From Bryobacterales bacterium (lineage in GTDB: Bacteria > Acidobacteriota > Terriglobia > Bryobacterales > Bryobacteraceae), in assembly GCA_020847045.1 (NCBI GenBank), contig JADLCT010000064.1, positions 1 to 51,955 of the forward strand: 51,955 nt of DNA, written 5' to 3'. Below the pieces are notes generated by a model. The model searched no databases. It was given only the letters and a program-made list of their open reading frames with translations, and had not been told where the DNA came from. Position numbers and translations under genes: made by a program. Position 1 is the first letter of the stretch. Each line of letters starts with the position of its first letter. Below are positions 41,115 through 49,959 of this stretch, in pieces.

Positions 41115-43268
41115 ATGCGGCAACTCCGCTTTCAGACGCGCGGCGGCATTGCCGTCACGCGCACGCTATCCAAACTTCCTTACAAGAAAGGCCTGCGCAC
41201 GTTGTTGCGGCAACTCGACACGCGGCGCGGCATCTATTTGTCCTCCGGGTACGAGTATCCCGGCCGGTATTCCCGATGGGATGTAGCCAGCGTGTGCCCG
41301 CCGATGGAGATCGTGGGCAAGGGGCGCGAACTCGAATTCCGGGCGCTGAACTCGCGTGGCGAGGTGCTGTGCGAGATCCTGCTGCGCCGTTTGCGCGGTC
41401 ATGCGCACTGGGCGTCGGTGGAAACGGTTCCGGGCGGCTGGAAGGGAACTCTGAAGCCCCTGCCGGAGCTGTTCTCCGAGGAGGAACGCAGCCGGCAGCC
41501 TTCGGCCTTCTCGATTCTCCGGGCGTTGCTCGATGAATTCCGCGAGATGGGCGACGGCCGCCTGGCGCTGGTGGGCGCGTTCGGCTATGACCTGCTGTTC
41601 CAGTTCGACCCCATCGAGTTGAAACTGCCCCGCCACGGCGCCAAGGATCTGCACCTGTATCTGTGCGACGACATCTGCTTCATGGACCGGAAAAAGGAGC
41701 AGATCGAACGCTACCAGTACGACTTTGCCTTCGAGGAATTATCCACGGAGGGGATGGCCCGCGACGGCGCCGAAGTTCCGGCCGCGCCGGACGGAGAAAC
41801 AGGCGAGATCACCTGCGACCACACGCCCGAGGAGTACATGGCGGGCGTGGAGAAGGTGCGCCAGGGAATGAAACGCGGCGACTACTACGAGGTGGTGCTG
41901 CGGCAGAAGTTTCTGGCCCGGTTTGCGGGTAGCGTATCGAACCTGTTTGAGCGCATTCAGAAGGCCTCGCCGAGTCCGTATGAATTTCTGATTCAGTTCG
42001 GCGGGGAGCAGTTGGTGGGCGCCTCGCCCGAGATGTTCGTGCGCGTCGAAGGCCGCCGGATCGAAACCTGCCCGATCTCCGGCACGGCGCGTCGCACGGG
42101 TGATCCGTTGCGCGATGCCGAGAACATTCGCGAACTGCTGGCGTCGCTAAAAGAAGAATCCGAGCTGACCATGTGCACCGACGTGGACCGCAACGATAAG
42201 TCGCGCGTGAGCGTTCCCGGCACGGTGAAGGTGATCGGACGGCGGCTGATTGAGTCCTACGCCGGCGTGTTCCACACGGTGGACCATGTGGAATCGGAGC
42301 TCGAAGAGGGCATGGATGCCCTGGACGCCTTCCTGACGCACATGTGGGCGGTGACCGTGATTGGCGCACCGAAAAAGGCCGCGGCGCAGGAGATCGAGAA
42401 CACGGAGAAGGACGCGCGTGGATGGTACGGCGGGGCCGTAGGCATGATTTCGCTGAACGGCGACATCAATACGGGAATCCTCATCCGGACGGTGCACCTG
42501 CGCAATGGCTTGGCCGAATATCCCGTGGGCGCGACGCTGCTCTACGATTCGATTCCGGCGAACGAGGAGTTGGAGACGCGCCAGAAGGCGACGGGCTTCT
42601 TCCAGGTGATGTCGGAATCGCGCGCGGGGAAGAAGACCAGGCCGCCCGCTCCGGAGAAGGCGGGCGCGGGCGTGAAGCTGCTGCTGGTGGACAACGACGA
42701 CTGTTTCATCCACACGCTGGCGAATTATGCGCGTCAAACAGGGGCCGAGGTGGTCACCTACCGCGCCGGATTCCCTCTGGAACTGATGGACCGGATCAAG
42801 CCGGACCTCGTGCTGATCTCGCCCGGACCTGGACGGCCTGAGGATTTCGGCGTGCCCGGCGTGGTGCGTCATGCGGCGGAGTTGGGCGTGCCGGTGTTCG
42901 GTGTGTGCCTGGGATTGCAGGGCATTGTGCTGGCTTTCGGCGGCGAGTTGGGCTTGCTCGACTATCCGATGCACGGCAAGCCGTCGGTGGTGAAGCACCG
43001 TGGCGTGGGCGTGTTTGAAGGGCTGCCAGAAGAGGTGAAGGTGGGCCGCTACCATTCGCTTTATGCGCTGCCGGAGAAGCTGCCGGCGGTGCTGGAGGTG
43101 ACGGCCGAGTCCGACGATGGCGTCATCATGGGTGTTCGCCACAGGACGCTGCCCGTGGAGGCCGTGCAGTTTCATCCGGAGTCGTTGTTGACGCTGGAAG
43201 GGGCGGCCGGCTTCAAGATGATCGAAAACGTGGTGCGGGCGGCCGGAAGGGTCCGGCAGGCGGGCTGA
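41115..43268 (+). CDS. trpEG: Fused anthranilate synthase TrpE-TrpG
   Basis: A 717-residue fusion. Residues ~1-500 are the chorismate-utilising TrpE part (SPYEFLIQFGGEQLVGASPEMFVR, ETCPISGTARRTG, TMCTDVDRNDKSRVS, GAPKKAAAQEIE). After a short Lys/Pro linker the ~190-residue TrpG glutaminase follows (LISPGPGRPEDFG, GVCLGLQGIV with the nucleophilic Cys, VQFHPES with the His and Glu). It converts chorismate and glutamine to anthranilate for tryptophan. The one-piece TrpEG type is known from Rhizobiales and some other lineages. ATG 41115 with AGGGAT upstream is preferred; a GTG at 41082 is the alternative. No other trp genes are nearby. Confidence 0.92.
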   Translation: MRQLRFQTRGGIAVTRTLSKLPYKKGLRTLLRQLDTRRGIYLSSGYEYPGRYSRWDVASVCPPMEIVGKGRELEFRALNSRGEVLCEILLRRLRGHAHWASVETVPGGWKGTLKPLPELFSEEERSRQPSAFSILRALLDEFREMGDGRLALVGAFGYDLLFQFDPIELKLPRHGAKDLHLYLCDDICFMDRKKEQIERYQYDFAFEELSTEGMARDGAEVPAAPDGETGEITCDHTPEEYMAGVEKVRQGMKRGDYYEVVLRQKFLARFAGSVSNLFERIQKASPSPYEFLIQFGGEQLVGASPEMFVRVEGRRIETCPISGTARRTGDPLRDAENIRELLASLKEESELTMCTDVDRNDKSRVSVPGTVKVIGRRLIESYAGVFHTVDHVESELEEGMDALDAFLTHMWAVTVIGAPKKAAAQEIENTEKDARGWYGGAVGMISLNGDINTGILIRTVHLRNGLAEYPVGATLLYDSIPANEELETRQKATGFFQVMSESRAGKKTRPPAPEKAGAGVKLLLVDNDDCFIHTLANYARQTGAEVVTYRAGFPLELMDRIKPDLVLISPGPGRPEDFGVPGVVRHAAELGVPVFGVCLGLQGIVLAFGGELGLLDYPMHGKPSVVKHRGVGVFEGLPEEVKVGRYHSLYALPEKLPAVLEVTAESDDGVIMGVRHRTLPVEAVQFHPESLLTLEGAAGFKMIENVVRAAGRVRQAG

Positions 43269-43270
43269 GG

Positions 43271-43618
43271 ATGCGGCGGGCGCTGGTGTTCGCCGCGGCT
43301 GCCGTGGTGACCAGCGTCTTCTTCATCAATCTGTGCGCAGCCATCTTTGCATGCGGCTGCCAGCCGTTGTGGGGCGCGGCGGACCGGTATTGCAATGTCC
43401 ATGCGGCCCATGGCCGTCATTGTCCATGGTGCGCCACGGGAACAGCCGGGCAAGCCGTGGTGTATGGCTCCATGCTGGGCGCGCAGGGAATTCTCGTGTT
43501 TGGGCGGTGGCCGCGGCGTTTGGCGGCGAAGGCCGTGGCGGCGCTGGCGGCGTTTCCCGTGGTGGGAATCGTACTAGGGATCCTCTTCGGGTGGATCACC
43601 GAGTACTGGGCCCAATAG
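43271..43618 (+). CDS. Cys/His-rich small membrane protein
   Basis: A 115-residue protein starting 2 bases after the trpEG stop. A signal-anchor-like hydrophobic segment (~5-28) is followed by a short exposed block with seven Cys in about 35 residues (ACGCQPLW, DRYCNVHAAHGRHCPWC) and one more membrane segment or pair (~63-110). The Cys/His spacing suggests metal or haem binding, or disulphides in the periplasm, but I do not recognise a family. Translation is probably coupled to trpEG. It is followed by a 37-codon hydrophobic micro-ORF. Confidence 0.65.
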   Translation: MRRALVFAAAAVVTSVFFINLCAAIFACGCQPLWGAADRYCNVHAAHGRHCPWCATGTAGQAVVYGSMLGAQGILVFGRWPRRLAAKAVAALAAFPVVGIVLGILFGWITEYWAQ

Positions 43619-43662
43619 GTACTTGTGCGGCGAAGTGGCGGCTTTCATACTGGTATTGCGAT

Positions 43663-43776
43663 ATGGGCGACGCAACCTTCATCTTGTTTCTTGCCGTGGT
43701 AGTTTGGCTGGCCACTGAGATTAGCGGCGGTGGCGGCGGCAAGCGCGACCGGTTGCGGTCCACGGCTCTCGGCTAA
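43663..43776 (+). CDS. Possible 37-residue membrane microprotein
   Basis: The peptide starts MGDATFILFLAVVVWLATEI, a single hydrophobic helix. It continues SGGGGGKRDRLRS, a Gly-rich basic tail of a kind that occurs in small acidobacterial membrane peptides. No clear ribosome binding site precedes the ATG at 43663. It fills the gap between the Cys/His-rich protein and hpnE. Real translation is plausible from its composition but not proven. Confidence 0.35.
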   Translation: MGDATFILFLAVVVWLATEISGGGGGKRDRLRSTALG

Positions 43777-43834
43777 GATCGCGGCGCGTCCGGATCAGCG
43801 CGCCTGTCCTCCTTCGCTATCCTGAAATCAGCGA

Positions 43835-45142
43835 ATGCCATTGGTGTGTGTAGTGGGCGGAGGTCTGGCCGGGCTTGCGGCGGCGGCCGCACTAGGTGAG
43901 GCCGGGCTGGACGTCGAGCTGTTCGAGTCGCGCGGCTTCCTGGGCGGCCGGGCCACATCATATCCCGCCCCGGGGGCCGGTGAGGGAGAGCCGGCGATCG
44001 ACAACTGCCAGCACATCCTGCTGGGCTGCTGTGTGAACCTGCTCGACTTCTACCGCCGGTTGGGTGTTGTGGGAAAGCTTGTCTTCCATAGGGAATTCCG
44101 TTTCGTGGAACCGGGCGGGCGGGTGTCGCGCATGGCGGCGGCGCGGCTGCCGGCTCCGCTCCACTTCGGCCCCTCGTTCCTCACCATGCGCTGCTTCGAC
44201 TGGGCCGACCGCGTGGCCATCGGCCGCGCCATGCTGGCCATGCGAAGGCAGCGGTCACGGCCCGGTCTGGACCGCATTACGATGGCCGAATGGCTGTCAG
44301 AACTAAAGCAGACGCCCCGCGCCATCGAGCGGTTCTGGCGGCAGGTGCTGGTGAGCGCCATCAACGAGGAACTGGACCGCATGGCGGCCTCGCACGGATT
44401 CCAGGTGTTCCGGCTGGGATTCTTGTCGGGGGCGCGGTGGAGTGCCATGGGCGTGCCGCGCGTGCCGCTGGCGGAGCTGTACGGGGAAGAGGCCTGGCGG
44501 CGGCTGCCCAAGGTGAAGATCCGGACCAGGATGCCGGTGGAGTCCGTGGCGGACGGCGTGACTCTGGCTGACGGACAGCGGCGGCAGCCGGACGCGGTGG
44601 TGCTGGCCGTGCCGTGGGAGCGGGCGGCGCCGCTGGCGCCCCACATTGGATTGGACTTTACCGGGTGGGAGCATTCGCCCATCACGGGGATTCATCTATG
44701 GTTTGACCGCGCCGTGACCGCATGGCCGCATGCGACTCTGCTCGACCGTTCCGTGCACTGGATGTTCAACAAAAGCGGGGGGCGGCACATCCAGTTGGTC
44801 GCCAGCGCTTCGCGCGGACTGGCGGCGATGAGCAGGGGCGAGGTGATCGCCCAGGCCGTGCGGGAGCTGGCCGAATTTCTCCCCGAGGCGGGGCGGGCCA
44901 AGCTGGAGCGGGCGCATGTGGTGAAGGAGATGCGGGCTACGTTTTCGGCCGTTCCGGACCTGGAGGAGCGGCGTCCGGTGACCGCGACGAGTGACCCGCG
45001 GCTGTTCCTGGCTGGAGATTGGACGCGCTCCGGCTGGCCGGCCACAATGGAAGGCGCGGTGCGGAGCGGCTACCTCGCGGCCGAGGCGGTGTGCCGGAAG
45101 TTGGGCCTCACGGCGCGTTTTTTGAAACCGGACGTGGCCTGA
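43835..45142 (+). CDS. hpnE: Hydroxysqualene dehydroxylase HpnE
   Basis: A 435-residue FAD-dependent amine-oxidase-fold enzyme. The dinucleotide-binding motif is VVGGGLAGLAAAAAL at residues 6-20. The HpnE-typical DNCQHILLGCCVNLLDFYRRLG follows, and a C-terminal FAD contact region FLAGDWTRSGWPATMEGAVRSG is present. It reduces hydroxysqualene to squalene in the three-step bacterial route (HpnC, HpnD, HpnE) from farnesyl diphosphate, feeding hopanoid or carotenoid synthesis. HpnC and HpnD are not in the window, so it is separated from its usual cluster. The gene begins 58 bases after the microprotein frame and ends 11 bases before the next gene. Confidence 0.9.
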   Translation: MPLVCVVGGGLAGLAAAAALGEAGLDVELFESRGFLGGRATSYPAPGAGEGEPAIDNCQHILLGCCVNLLDFYRRLGVVGKLVFHREFRFVEPGGRVSRMAAARLPAPLHFGPSFLTMRCFDWADRVAIGRAMLAMRRQRSRPGLDRITMAEWLSELKQTPRAIERFWRQVLVSAINEELDRMAASHGFQVFRLGFLSGARWSAMGVPRVPLAELYGEEAWRRLPKVKIRTRMPVESVADGVTLADGQRRQPDAVVLAVPWERAAPLAPHIGLDFTGWEHSPITGIHLWFDRAVTAWPHATLLDRSVHWMFNKSGGRHIQLVASASRGLAAMSRGEVIAQAVRELAEFLPEAGRAKLERAHVVKEMRATFSAVPDLEERRPVTATSDPRLFLAGDWTRSGWPATMEGAVRSGYLAAEAVCRKLGLTARFLKPDVA

Positions 45143-45153
45143 GCCGGTAAAAT

Positions 45154-45534
45154 ATGAGTATGCATACACGAAGAGCCATGCTGGCGGCGTTGTGTGCGCC
45201 CGCGCTGCTGCCGGGCGACGATCCACAGACCACCGCGATCACGGTGGAGGTGAAAAACCTGGACGGCAAGCCGGTGGAGCGGGCTTCGGTGGTGGTGCGC
45301 TTCAATGAAGGGCGCAGCATCAAAAAGTTCGGAAAGAAGACAATTCTGAACTGGGAGCTGCGCACCAACCAGATTGGCGTGGCCAAGATTCCGCCGATTC
45401 CGCAGGGGAAGATTCTCGTAATGGTGATCGCCAAGGGCTATCAGACCTTCGGCGAAACCTTCGAGATCAACGAACCGGAGCGGACCGTGGAAGTGAAGTT
45501 GAAACCACCACAGCCGCAGTACTCGGCGCACTAG
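45154..45534 (+). CDS. Small exported carboxypeptidase-regulatory/Ig-like protein
   Basis: A 126-residue protein with an N-terminal signal (MHTRRAMLAALCAPALL) that is twin-arginine-like. The mature domain (TVEVKNLDGKPVERASVVVRF, ELRTNQIGVAKIPPIPQGKI, VMVIAKGYQTF) is a beta-sandwich of the carboxypeptidase-regulatory/bacterial Ig type, common in Acidobacteriota exported proteins. It follows hpnE by 11 bases. An internal ATG at 45160 is an alternative start. Function unknown. Confidence 0.75.
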   Translation: MSMHTRRAMLAALCAPALLPGDDPQTTAITVEVKNLDGKPVERASVVVRFNEGRSIKKFGKKTILNWELRTNQIGVAKIPPIPQGKILVMVIAKGYQTFGETFEINEPERTVEVKLKPPQPQYSAH

Positions 45535-45546
45535 TCGCGGCGGCGC

Positions 45547-48500
45547 TCAGGTGCGGGCCAACGCCTCTTCGCGCAATCCAAGCTGTTTCAAACCGCGGTC
45601 AATCCACAAGCGGGTGAGCTTTTCCTGCACGCTGTTCTGGCCGAGCCGTTCGCGCAGGCAGCCGAAATCGACCGAATCGAGCGGCTGGTCCTGGTTGAAA
45701 CAGGAGAAGACGACGCGCTCCTTGCCCGTGGCCGGATCGCGGTGGCGTTGCAGGCACTGGGCGCAAATCTCCTTCATCATGCACTGCATGGGCGAGTTGA
45801 TGGAGCCGATAGCGTGGTGTTCGGCCGGCAGCATGCCTTTGAGCACGGTGTGACGGGCGGCGCCGACGGCGGCCATCATGCGGTCGGACCCGATGGCGAT
45901 CAGGCGGTTGACCTCCTGCAGCCGGATGGGCGCGTTGACGGCGGAGCCGTACCAGCGGATCGCCTCCACGATGTTTCCGGTGAAGCTGTGGTCGCCGGAG
46001 CGCGATGGCGTGAATCCCGGCGTCTCGTCGCAACACCAGACAATGCAATCGGCGGCGCGCTCGATCTCGTCCACCTTATAGCGGTCGATCACCTTCTTGT
46101 ATCCGGCGAAGTAGATCACGCGTGAACCGTGGGCGCGCAGTGTCTGGCCGATGGAGAAGAGCACGGCGTTGCCGAGACCGCCGCCCACCAGCATGACGGT
46201 TTCTCCGGCTGGCGTCTCGGTGGGCGCGCCCGTAGGGCCCATCAGGACAACCGGTTCACCCGGCGTCAGCGTGATGCAAAGATCGGAGGAGCCGCCCATT
46301 TCGAGAACGATTGTGGAGAGTAACCCTTTCTCACGGTCCACCTGCGCACCGGTGAGGGCAAGGCCCTCCATGGCCAAGGTGGTGCCTCCAACGGCGCGGG
46401 CGTTGGTTTCAAAGTTCTGCAGGCGGTAGAACTGTCCGGGGCGGAAGGCGCGCGCGGCCATGGGCGCCTCGACGACGACCTCGACGATGTTCGGCGTCAG
46501 GCGCACAACCTCCTTCACATGCGGGCGGAGATCGCGGTTCAGGCGGGCCATCAACTCGGCCGGGGCGGGTTGCGCGGGCGGCCTGGCGAGCAGGCGCCGG
46601 TGAATCACGGGCGCGCCGGCCTTGGCGCTGGCCATGGCCTTCACGACATTGCCGGCAAAGGATGGGTGCAGGTCACCGAAGAAGGAGATCGCGCGGCCGT
46701 CGGGCAGCAGAGAGGTGAGCACGCCGGGTTTGGAGGGCTTGGTGTTGCCTTCGGGTTTCATCGGCGAGCCGTCTTCGTCGAGGGCGCGGAAGTACTTCCC
46801 GTCCAGGGTGAAGCTGCCCGGATCCTCGCGCTGAGCCACCGTGTTCGGCTGCGTGCCGGCAGCCACGAGGATCGCCTTCGCGGCGAGAGTCACCTGCTCA
46901 CCCGTAGGCCGCATCCTGCCGGCCGCATCATCCCAGGATTGCTTCTCGCAGGTGAGTGAGGCGGCGTGCCCGAAACGGTCGATGCCGACTGATACGGGCG
47001 AGAGGCCTTCGCTGAACCAGATGCCCTCCTCCATCGCCAGCCGGACCTCCTCGTGGTTCAACGTGTAACTGGGCGAATCGATCAGGCGGCGGCGGTAGGC
47101 GATCGTGACGCCGCCCCAGGAGTGGAGCAGCGGCAGGTAGTTGGGCTCGCGCCCTTCGTCGCGGGCGGACTCATCCTCGGCGCGCAGCAGGCGCGCGTGT
47201 TCGAGAAACTCGGCGGCGATGGCGCGTTCTTCCTCGTTCCACGGCCGCCGCACCTCTTCTTCGCCGCACTCGCGGACGAGGGTTTCATACCGGCCGGCGA
47301 ATTTCTTTACCTGGCGCGGATAGTAGGCTAGCGTCTCGGTGGCCGTATCAATGGCGGTCAGTCCGCCGCCGATCACGACGGCGGGCATACGCACCTGTAG
47401 ATTCGCGATCGACGAAGACTTGGCGGCGCCCGTGAGTTGCAGCGCCATCAGGAAGTCCGAGGCCTGGCGGACGCCGCGCGCCAGTCCATTTTCCATATCG
47501 ATTACGGTTGGCCGCCCGGCGCCGGCGCACAGGGCGATGTGGTCGAAGCCAAGCTCGAAGGCCGACTCGGCGGTGAGCGTGCCGCCAAAGCGGACGCCCC
47601 CGAACATGGAGAATCCCGCGCGGCGCTCCAGCAGCAGACGGATGACCTTCAGGAAGTTCTTGTCCCAGCGGACGGTGATGCCGTATTCGGCCACGCCGCC
47701 AAAGCCGGCCATGACACGGTCATCGAGATCCTCATACAACTGGTTCACGTCGCGGATGGGCACGAACGGAACGCGCCCGCCACGATGGTCCACGCCGGAG
47801 AGATGGGGCGGAAGAGGCTCGATTTTCAAGCCGTCCACGGCGGCCACCGTGTGGCCCTCCTGCATCAGACGGTAGGCGAGCGTGTACCCCGCCGGTCCCA
47901 GACCCACGACGAGCACCTTGTAGCCGGAATCCGGCTGCGGCAGCCAGCGCTCGAAGTGGAGCGGGTTCCAGCGGGTGAGCAGCGAATAGATTTCAAAGCC
48001 CCAAGGAAGCTGCAGGATGTTCTTGAGCGTGCGCGTCTCCGACTGGGGAATGTTGACGGGCTCCTGCCGCTGGAAGATGCAGGCCTTCATGCAGTCGTTG
48101 CAGATGCGGTGCCCGGTGCCGGCCACGAGCGGGTTGTCGATGGCGATTACGGCGAGAGCGGTCAACGGCTGGCCGGCCAGCATGGCTTCGTGGAACTCGC
48201 TGATCTTTTCTTCGAGCGGACAGCCGGCCAGCGTCACGCCAAAGACGGACTTCTTGAAAGAACCATCCTTTTCCGTCAACCCGGTCCGGCAGGAGTCCTT
48301 GCCCTGGTGGTGGCAGTGGATGCAGTAATCGGCCTCGCCGAGCGCGCCCGTTGAGGAGTAGCCGTGGTCGGTGAGATGGAACGCCTGGCGGTGGCGCCAC
48401 TCCTGCTCGGGCAGACCGGACTTGGCCACCGAACCGGACAGGGCTGGCCAGGTGATCGTATCAATGGCCACCAGGTGGTGCATGTCGATCTTCTCCGGCT

Positions 48501-49074
48501 TCTTGAACACAACGCCAGCTTTGTGCGCCTGGCGTCCGGCATCGGAATGCACGGCCCAGGCGGCATACCGCGCGGCCGCGGCCAGCGCGGCTTCATGCTG
48601 TTCAGCCGCTGCCAGCCACTGTTCTACCGCGCGGGCGTAACTCACCTCGGTGAGCGGTTCCCCCATGTGGGAGTCCAACTCGGCGCGCAGAGCGGCGGGA
48701 TCGAACGCCGCCGCCTCTTCCGCTTTAATGGCGAGAACCTGTTTGCTGCGCTGAACAAACTTGCGCCGGACCGCCAGAAGCGGAGCCTGCGCATTGTATT
48801 CGGTTTGCAGCGCCTGCAACTCTGGCGCGATGGCGAAAAGCTCGCCGATGAAATCTTCGAGGAATGGGCCGAGATCGAGGATGAGCGCCGAGCGCTCCTT
48901 GAGCGAAAGTGTGGTGGACCCGTCCCGGACAGCGGCCAGGCGAGCGGCGAGAGGTTCGACGGAGGCCGCGAGCCAGTCCAGGAACGAGCGGTCCAGGCGT
49001 GCGAGACCGCTGGGGGAGTAGAGATCTTCAAAGGTAAGTCCAAACGACAGGGTTAGGGCAGGTCGATCTTGCAT
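45547..49074 (-). CDS. Giant fused FAD/Fe-S pyridine-nucleotide oxidoreductase
   Basis: A 1175-residue multi-domain cytoplasmic redox protein. Residues 1-~230 are a helical region of unknown type. A GltD-like Fe-S region follows with Cys at 251, 254, 262, 285, 325, 328 and 332 (CIHCHHQGKDSC, AGCPLEE, CNDCMKAC). Two Rossmann/FAD modules (VVGLGPAGYTLAYRL near 388-402, VVIGGGLTAIDTATE later) resemble glutamate synthase small subunit/DPYD. The last ~300 residues are a ferredoxin-NADP-reductase/PyrK-like module (FRPGQFYRL, LVGGGLGNAVLFSIG) ending in a Cys-rich segment (CMMKEICAQCLQ, VFSCFNQ). It probably passes electrons between NAD(P)H and another carrier. The real substrate is unknown. It is a single gene, minus strand, with no obvious operon partner. 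Confidence 0.8.
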   Translation of the reverse strand: MQDRPALTLSFGLTFEDLYSPSGLARLDRSFLDWLAASVEPLAARLAAVRDGSTTLSLKERSALILDLGPFLEDFIGELFAIAPELQALQTEYNAQAPLLAVRRKFVQRSKQVLAIKAEEAAAFDPAALRAELDSHMGEPLTEVSYARAVEQWLAAAEQHEAALAAAARYAAWAVHSDAGRQAHKAGVVFKKPEKIDMHHLVAIDTITWPALSGSVAKSGLPEQEWRHRQAFHLTDHGYSSTGALGEADYCIHCHHQGKDSCRTGLTEKDGSFKKSVFGVTLAGCPLEEKISEFHEAMLAGQPLTALAVIAIDNPLVAGTGHRICNDCMKACIFQRQEPVNIPQSETRTLKNILQLPWGFEIYSLLTRWNPLHFERWLPQPDSGYKVLVVGLGPAGYTLAYRLMQEGHTVAAVDGLKIEPLPPHLSGVDHRGGRVPFVPIRDVNQLYEDLDDRVMAGFGGVAEYGITVRWDKNFLKVIRLLLERRAGFSMFGGVRFGGTLTAESAFELGFDHIALCAGAGRPTVIDMENGLARGVRQASDFLMALQLTGAAKSSSIANLQVRMPAVVIGGGLTAIDTATETLAYYPRQVKKFAGRYETLVRECGEEEVRRPWNEEERAIAAEFLEHARLLRAEDESARDEGREPNYLPLLHSWGGVTIAYRRRLIDSPSYTLNHEEVRLAMEEGIWFSEGLSPVSVGIDRFGHAASLTCEKQSWDDAAGRMRPTGEQVTLAAKAILVAAGTQPNTVAQREDPGSFTLDGKYFRALDEDGSPMKPEGNTKPSKPGVLTSLLPDGRAISFFGDLHPSFAGNVVKAMASAKAGAPVIHRRLLARPPAQPAPAELMARLNRDLRPHVKEVVRLTPNIVEVVVEAPMAARAFRPGQFYRLQNFETNARAVGGTTLAMEGLALTGAQVDREKGLLSTIVLEMGGSSDLCITLTPGEPVVLMGPTGAPTETPAGETVMLVGGGLGNAVLFSIGQTLRAHGSRVIYFAGYKKVIDRYKVDEIERAADCIVWCCDETPGFTPSRSGDHSFTGNIVEAIRWYGSAVNAPIRLQEVNRLIAIGSDRMMAAVGAARHTVLKGMLPAEHHAIGSINSPMQCMMKEICAQCLQRHRDPATGKERVVFSCFNQDQPLDSVDFGCLRERLGQNSVQEKLTRLWIDRGLKQLGLREEALART

Positions 49075-49182
49075 GCTGATGTAATCGGCGGAGTGCAGGC
49101 GGAAAGCCAGGCACTCCCTCTATTCCACAGGATGACATAGGTCGCTTCGTGACCTCTCTCAAAAAGCCGGAAGATGGTGGCG

Positions 49183-49911
49183 TCAACGGACTGCGAACGT
49201 GTAGGCGTTCACCGGCTCCTCCGGAGCGGAAGCAGGCGTCAACAGGATGGCGTAGGAGCCTGGTGGGAGCAGCGTGGCGTCGAGCGTGAAGCGAAGGCTG
49301 GTTTGGCCGGGGACCAGTGACGTTGCGGCGGTGTGGACCGTCTGCCCGGCGGCCGATTGGAGTGTGGCCTGATAGGCGCCTGGGGCGAGCGGCGCATCCA
49401 ACGCGAGTTGGAATTCGACGAGCGAGATGTCCGGCGGAATGCTGACACGCCGGGGTCCGGTGGAGCGCGCGCCGGGGACCAGCAGAACCGTGAAAGCAGG
49501 CGTGGCCGCGGGCGTGGCTGCATTTGGCCTGGCCGTTGGCGCGGGAGAGTGTGCCGCCGGTTGAGAGACACGGAACACGACGAGCCCAAGCACGGCCGCG
49601 GCGGCGAGCCCAAGCCACATCGGAACGCGGCGCCGGGCGGCCGGGCGCTGCTGTCTGAGGAGACGGCGGGCGATGGTGAGGCGGTGCTGCGAGCCGGTGG
49701 CGGCGAGGTAGGCGTCCACCTCGGCGGCCTCTCCGGGGGGGAGTTCGCCACGGGCGCGCGCGTCGATCCATTCGGCTTCGAACTCCGCCAGCTCATCGGA
49801 GAAGCCGGGATCGGTAAGCAACCTCTCGGCGAAAGCACTCCTCTCGTGCTCTTCGAGGGTCCGGGTTAGATAACGGTGGAACAAATCGTCAGAAGAGCCT
49901 GAATTCGCCAT
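49183..49911 (-). CDS. Anti-sigma-factor-like membrane protein
   Basis: A 242-residue protein with an acidic helical cytoplasmic N-terminus (~1-93: FHRYLTRTLEEHERSAFAERL, AEFEAEWID), one membrane segment (~97-115, MWLGLAAAAVLGLVVFRV), a Pro/Ala-rich spacer and an extracytoplasmic beta-rich domain (~133-242). The layout matches transmembrane anti-sigma factors. The zinc-binding H-x3-C-x2-C motif is absent, so it would be a non-zinc type. It lies 48 bases downstream of the sigma-factor gene on the same strand, which supports the pairing. The assignment rests on topology and position. Confidence 0.65.
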   Translation of the reverse strand: MANSGSSDDLFHRYLTRTLEEHERSAFAERLLTDPGFSDELAEFEAEWIDARARGELPPGEAAEVDAYLAATGSQHRLTIARRLLRQQRPAARRRVPMWLGLAAAAVLGLVVFRVSQPAAHSPAPTARPNAATPAATPAFTVLLVPGARSTGPRRVSIPPDISLVEFQLALDAPLAPGAYQATLQSAAGQTVHTAATSLVPGQTSLRFTLDATLLPPGSYAILLTPASAPEEPVNAYTFAVR

Positions 49912-49959
49912 CCGGCGGTGGGCACCCTTTCATAGAAATGTGAGTCATTTGCTCAGACA

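Noticed and set aside
42147..43175. 342-codon minus-strand open frame
   Set aside because: It is antisense to the trpEG fusion, where motifs are continuous through the whole interval.
47437..48354. 305-codon plus-strand open frame
   Set aside because: It is antisense to the giant oxidoreductase and has no protein features of its own.
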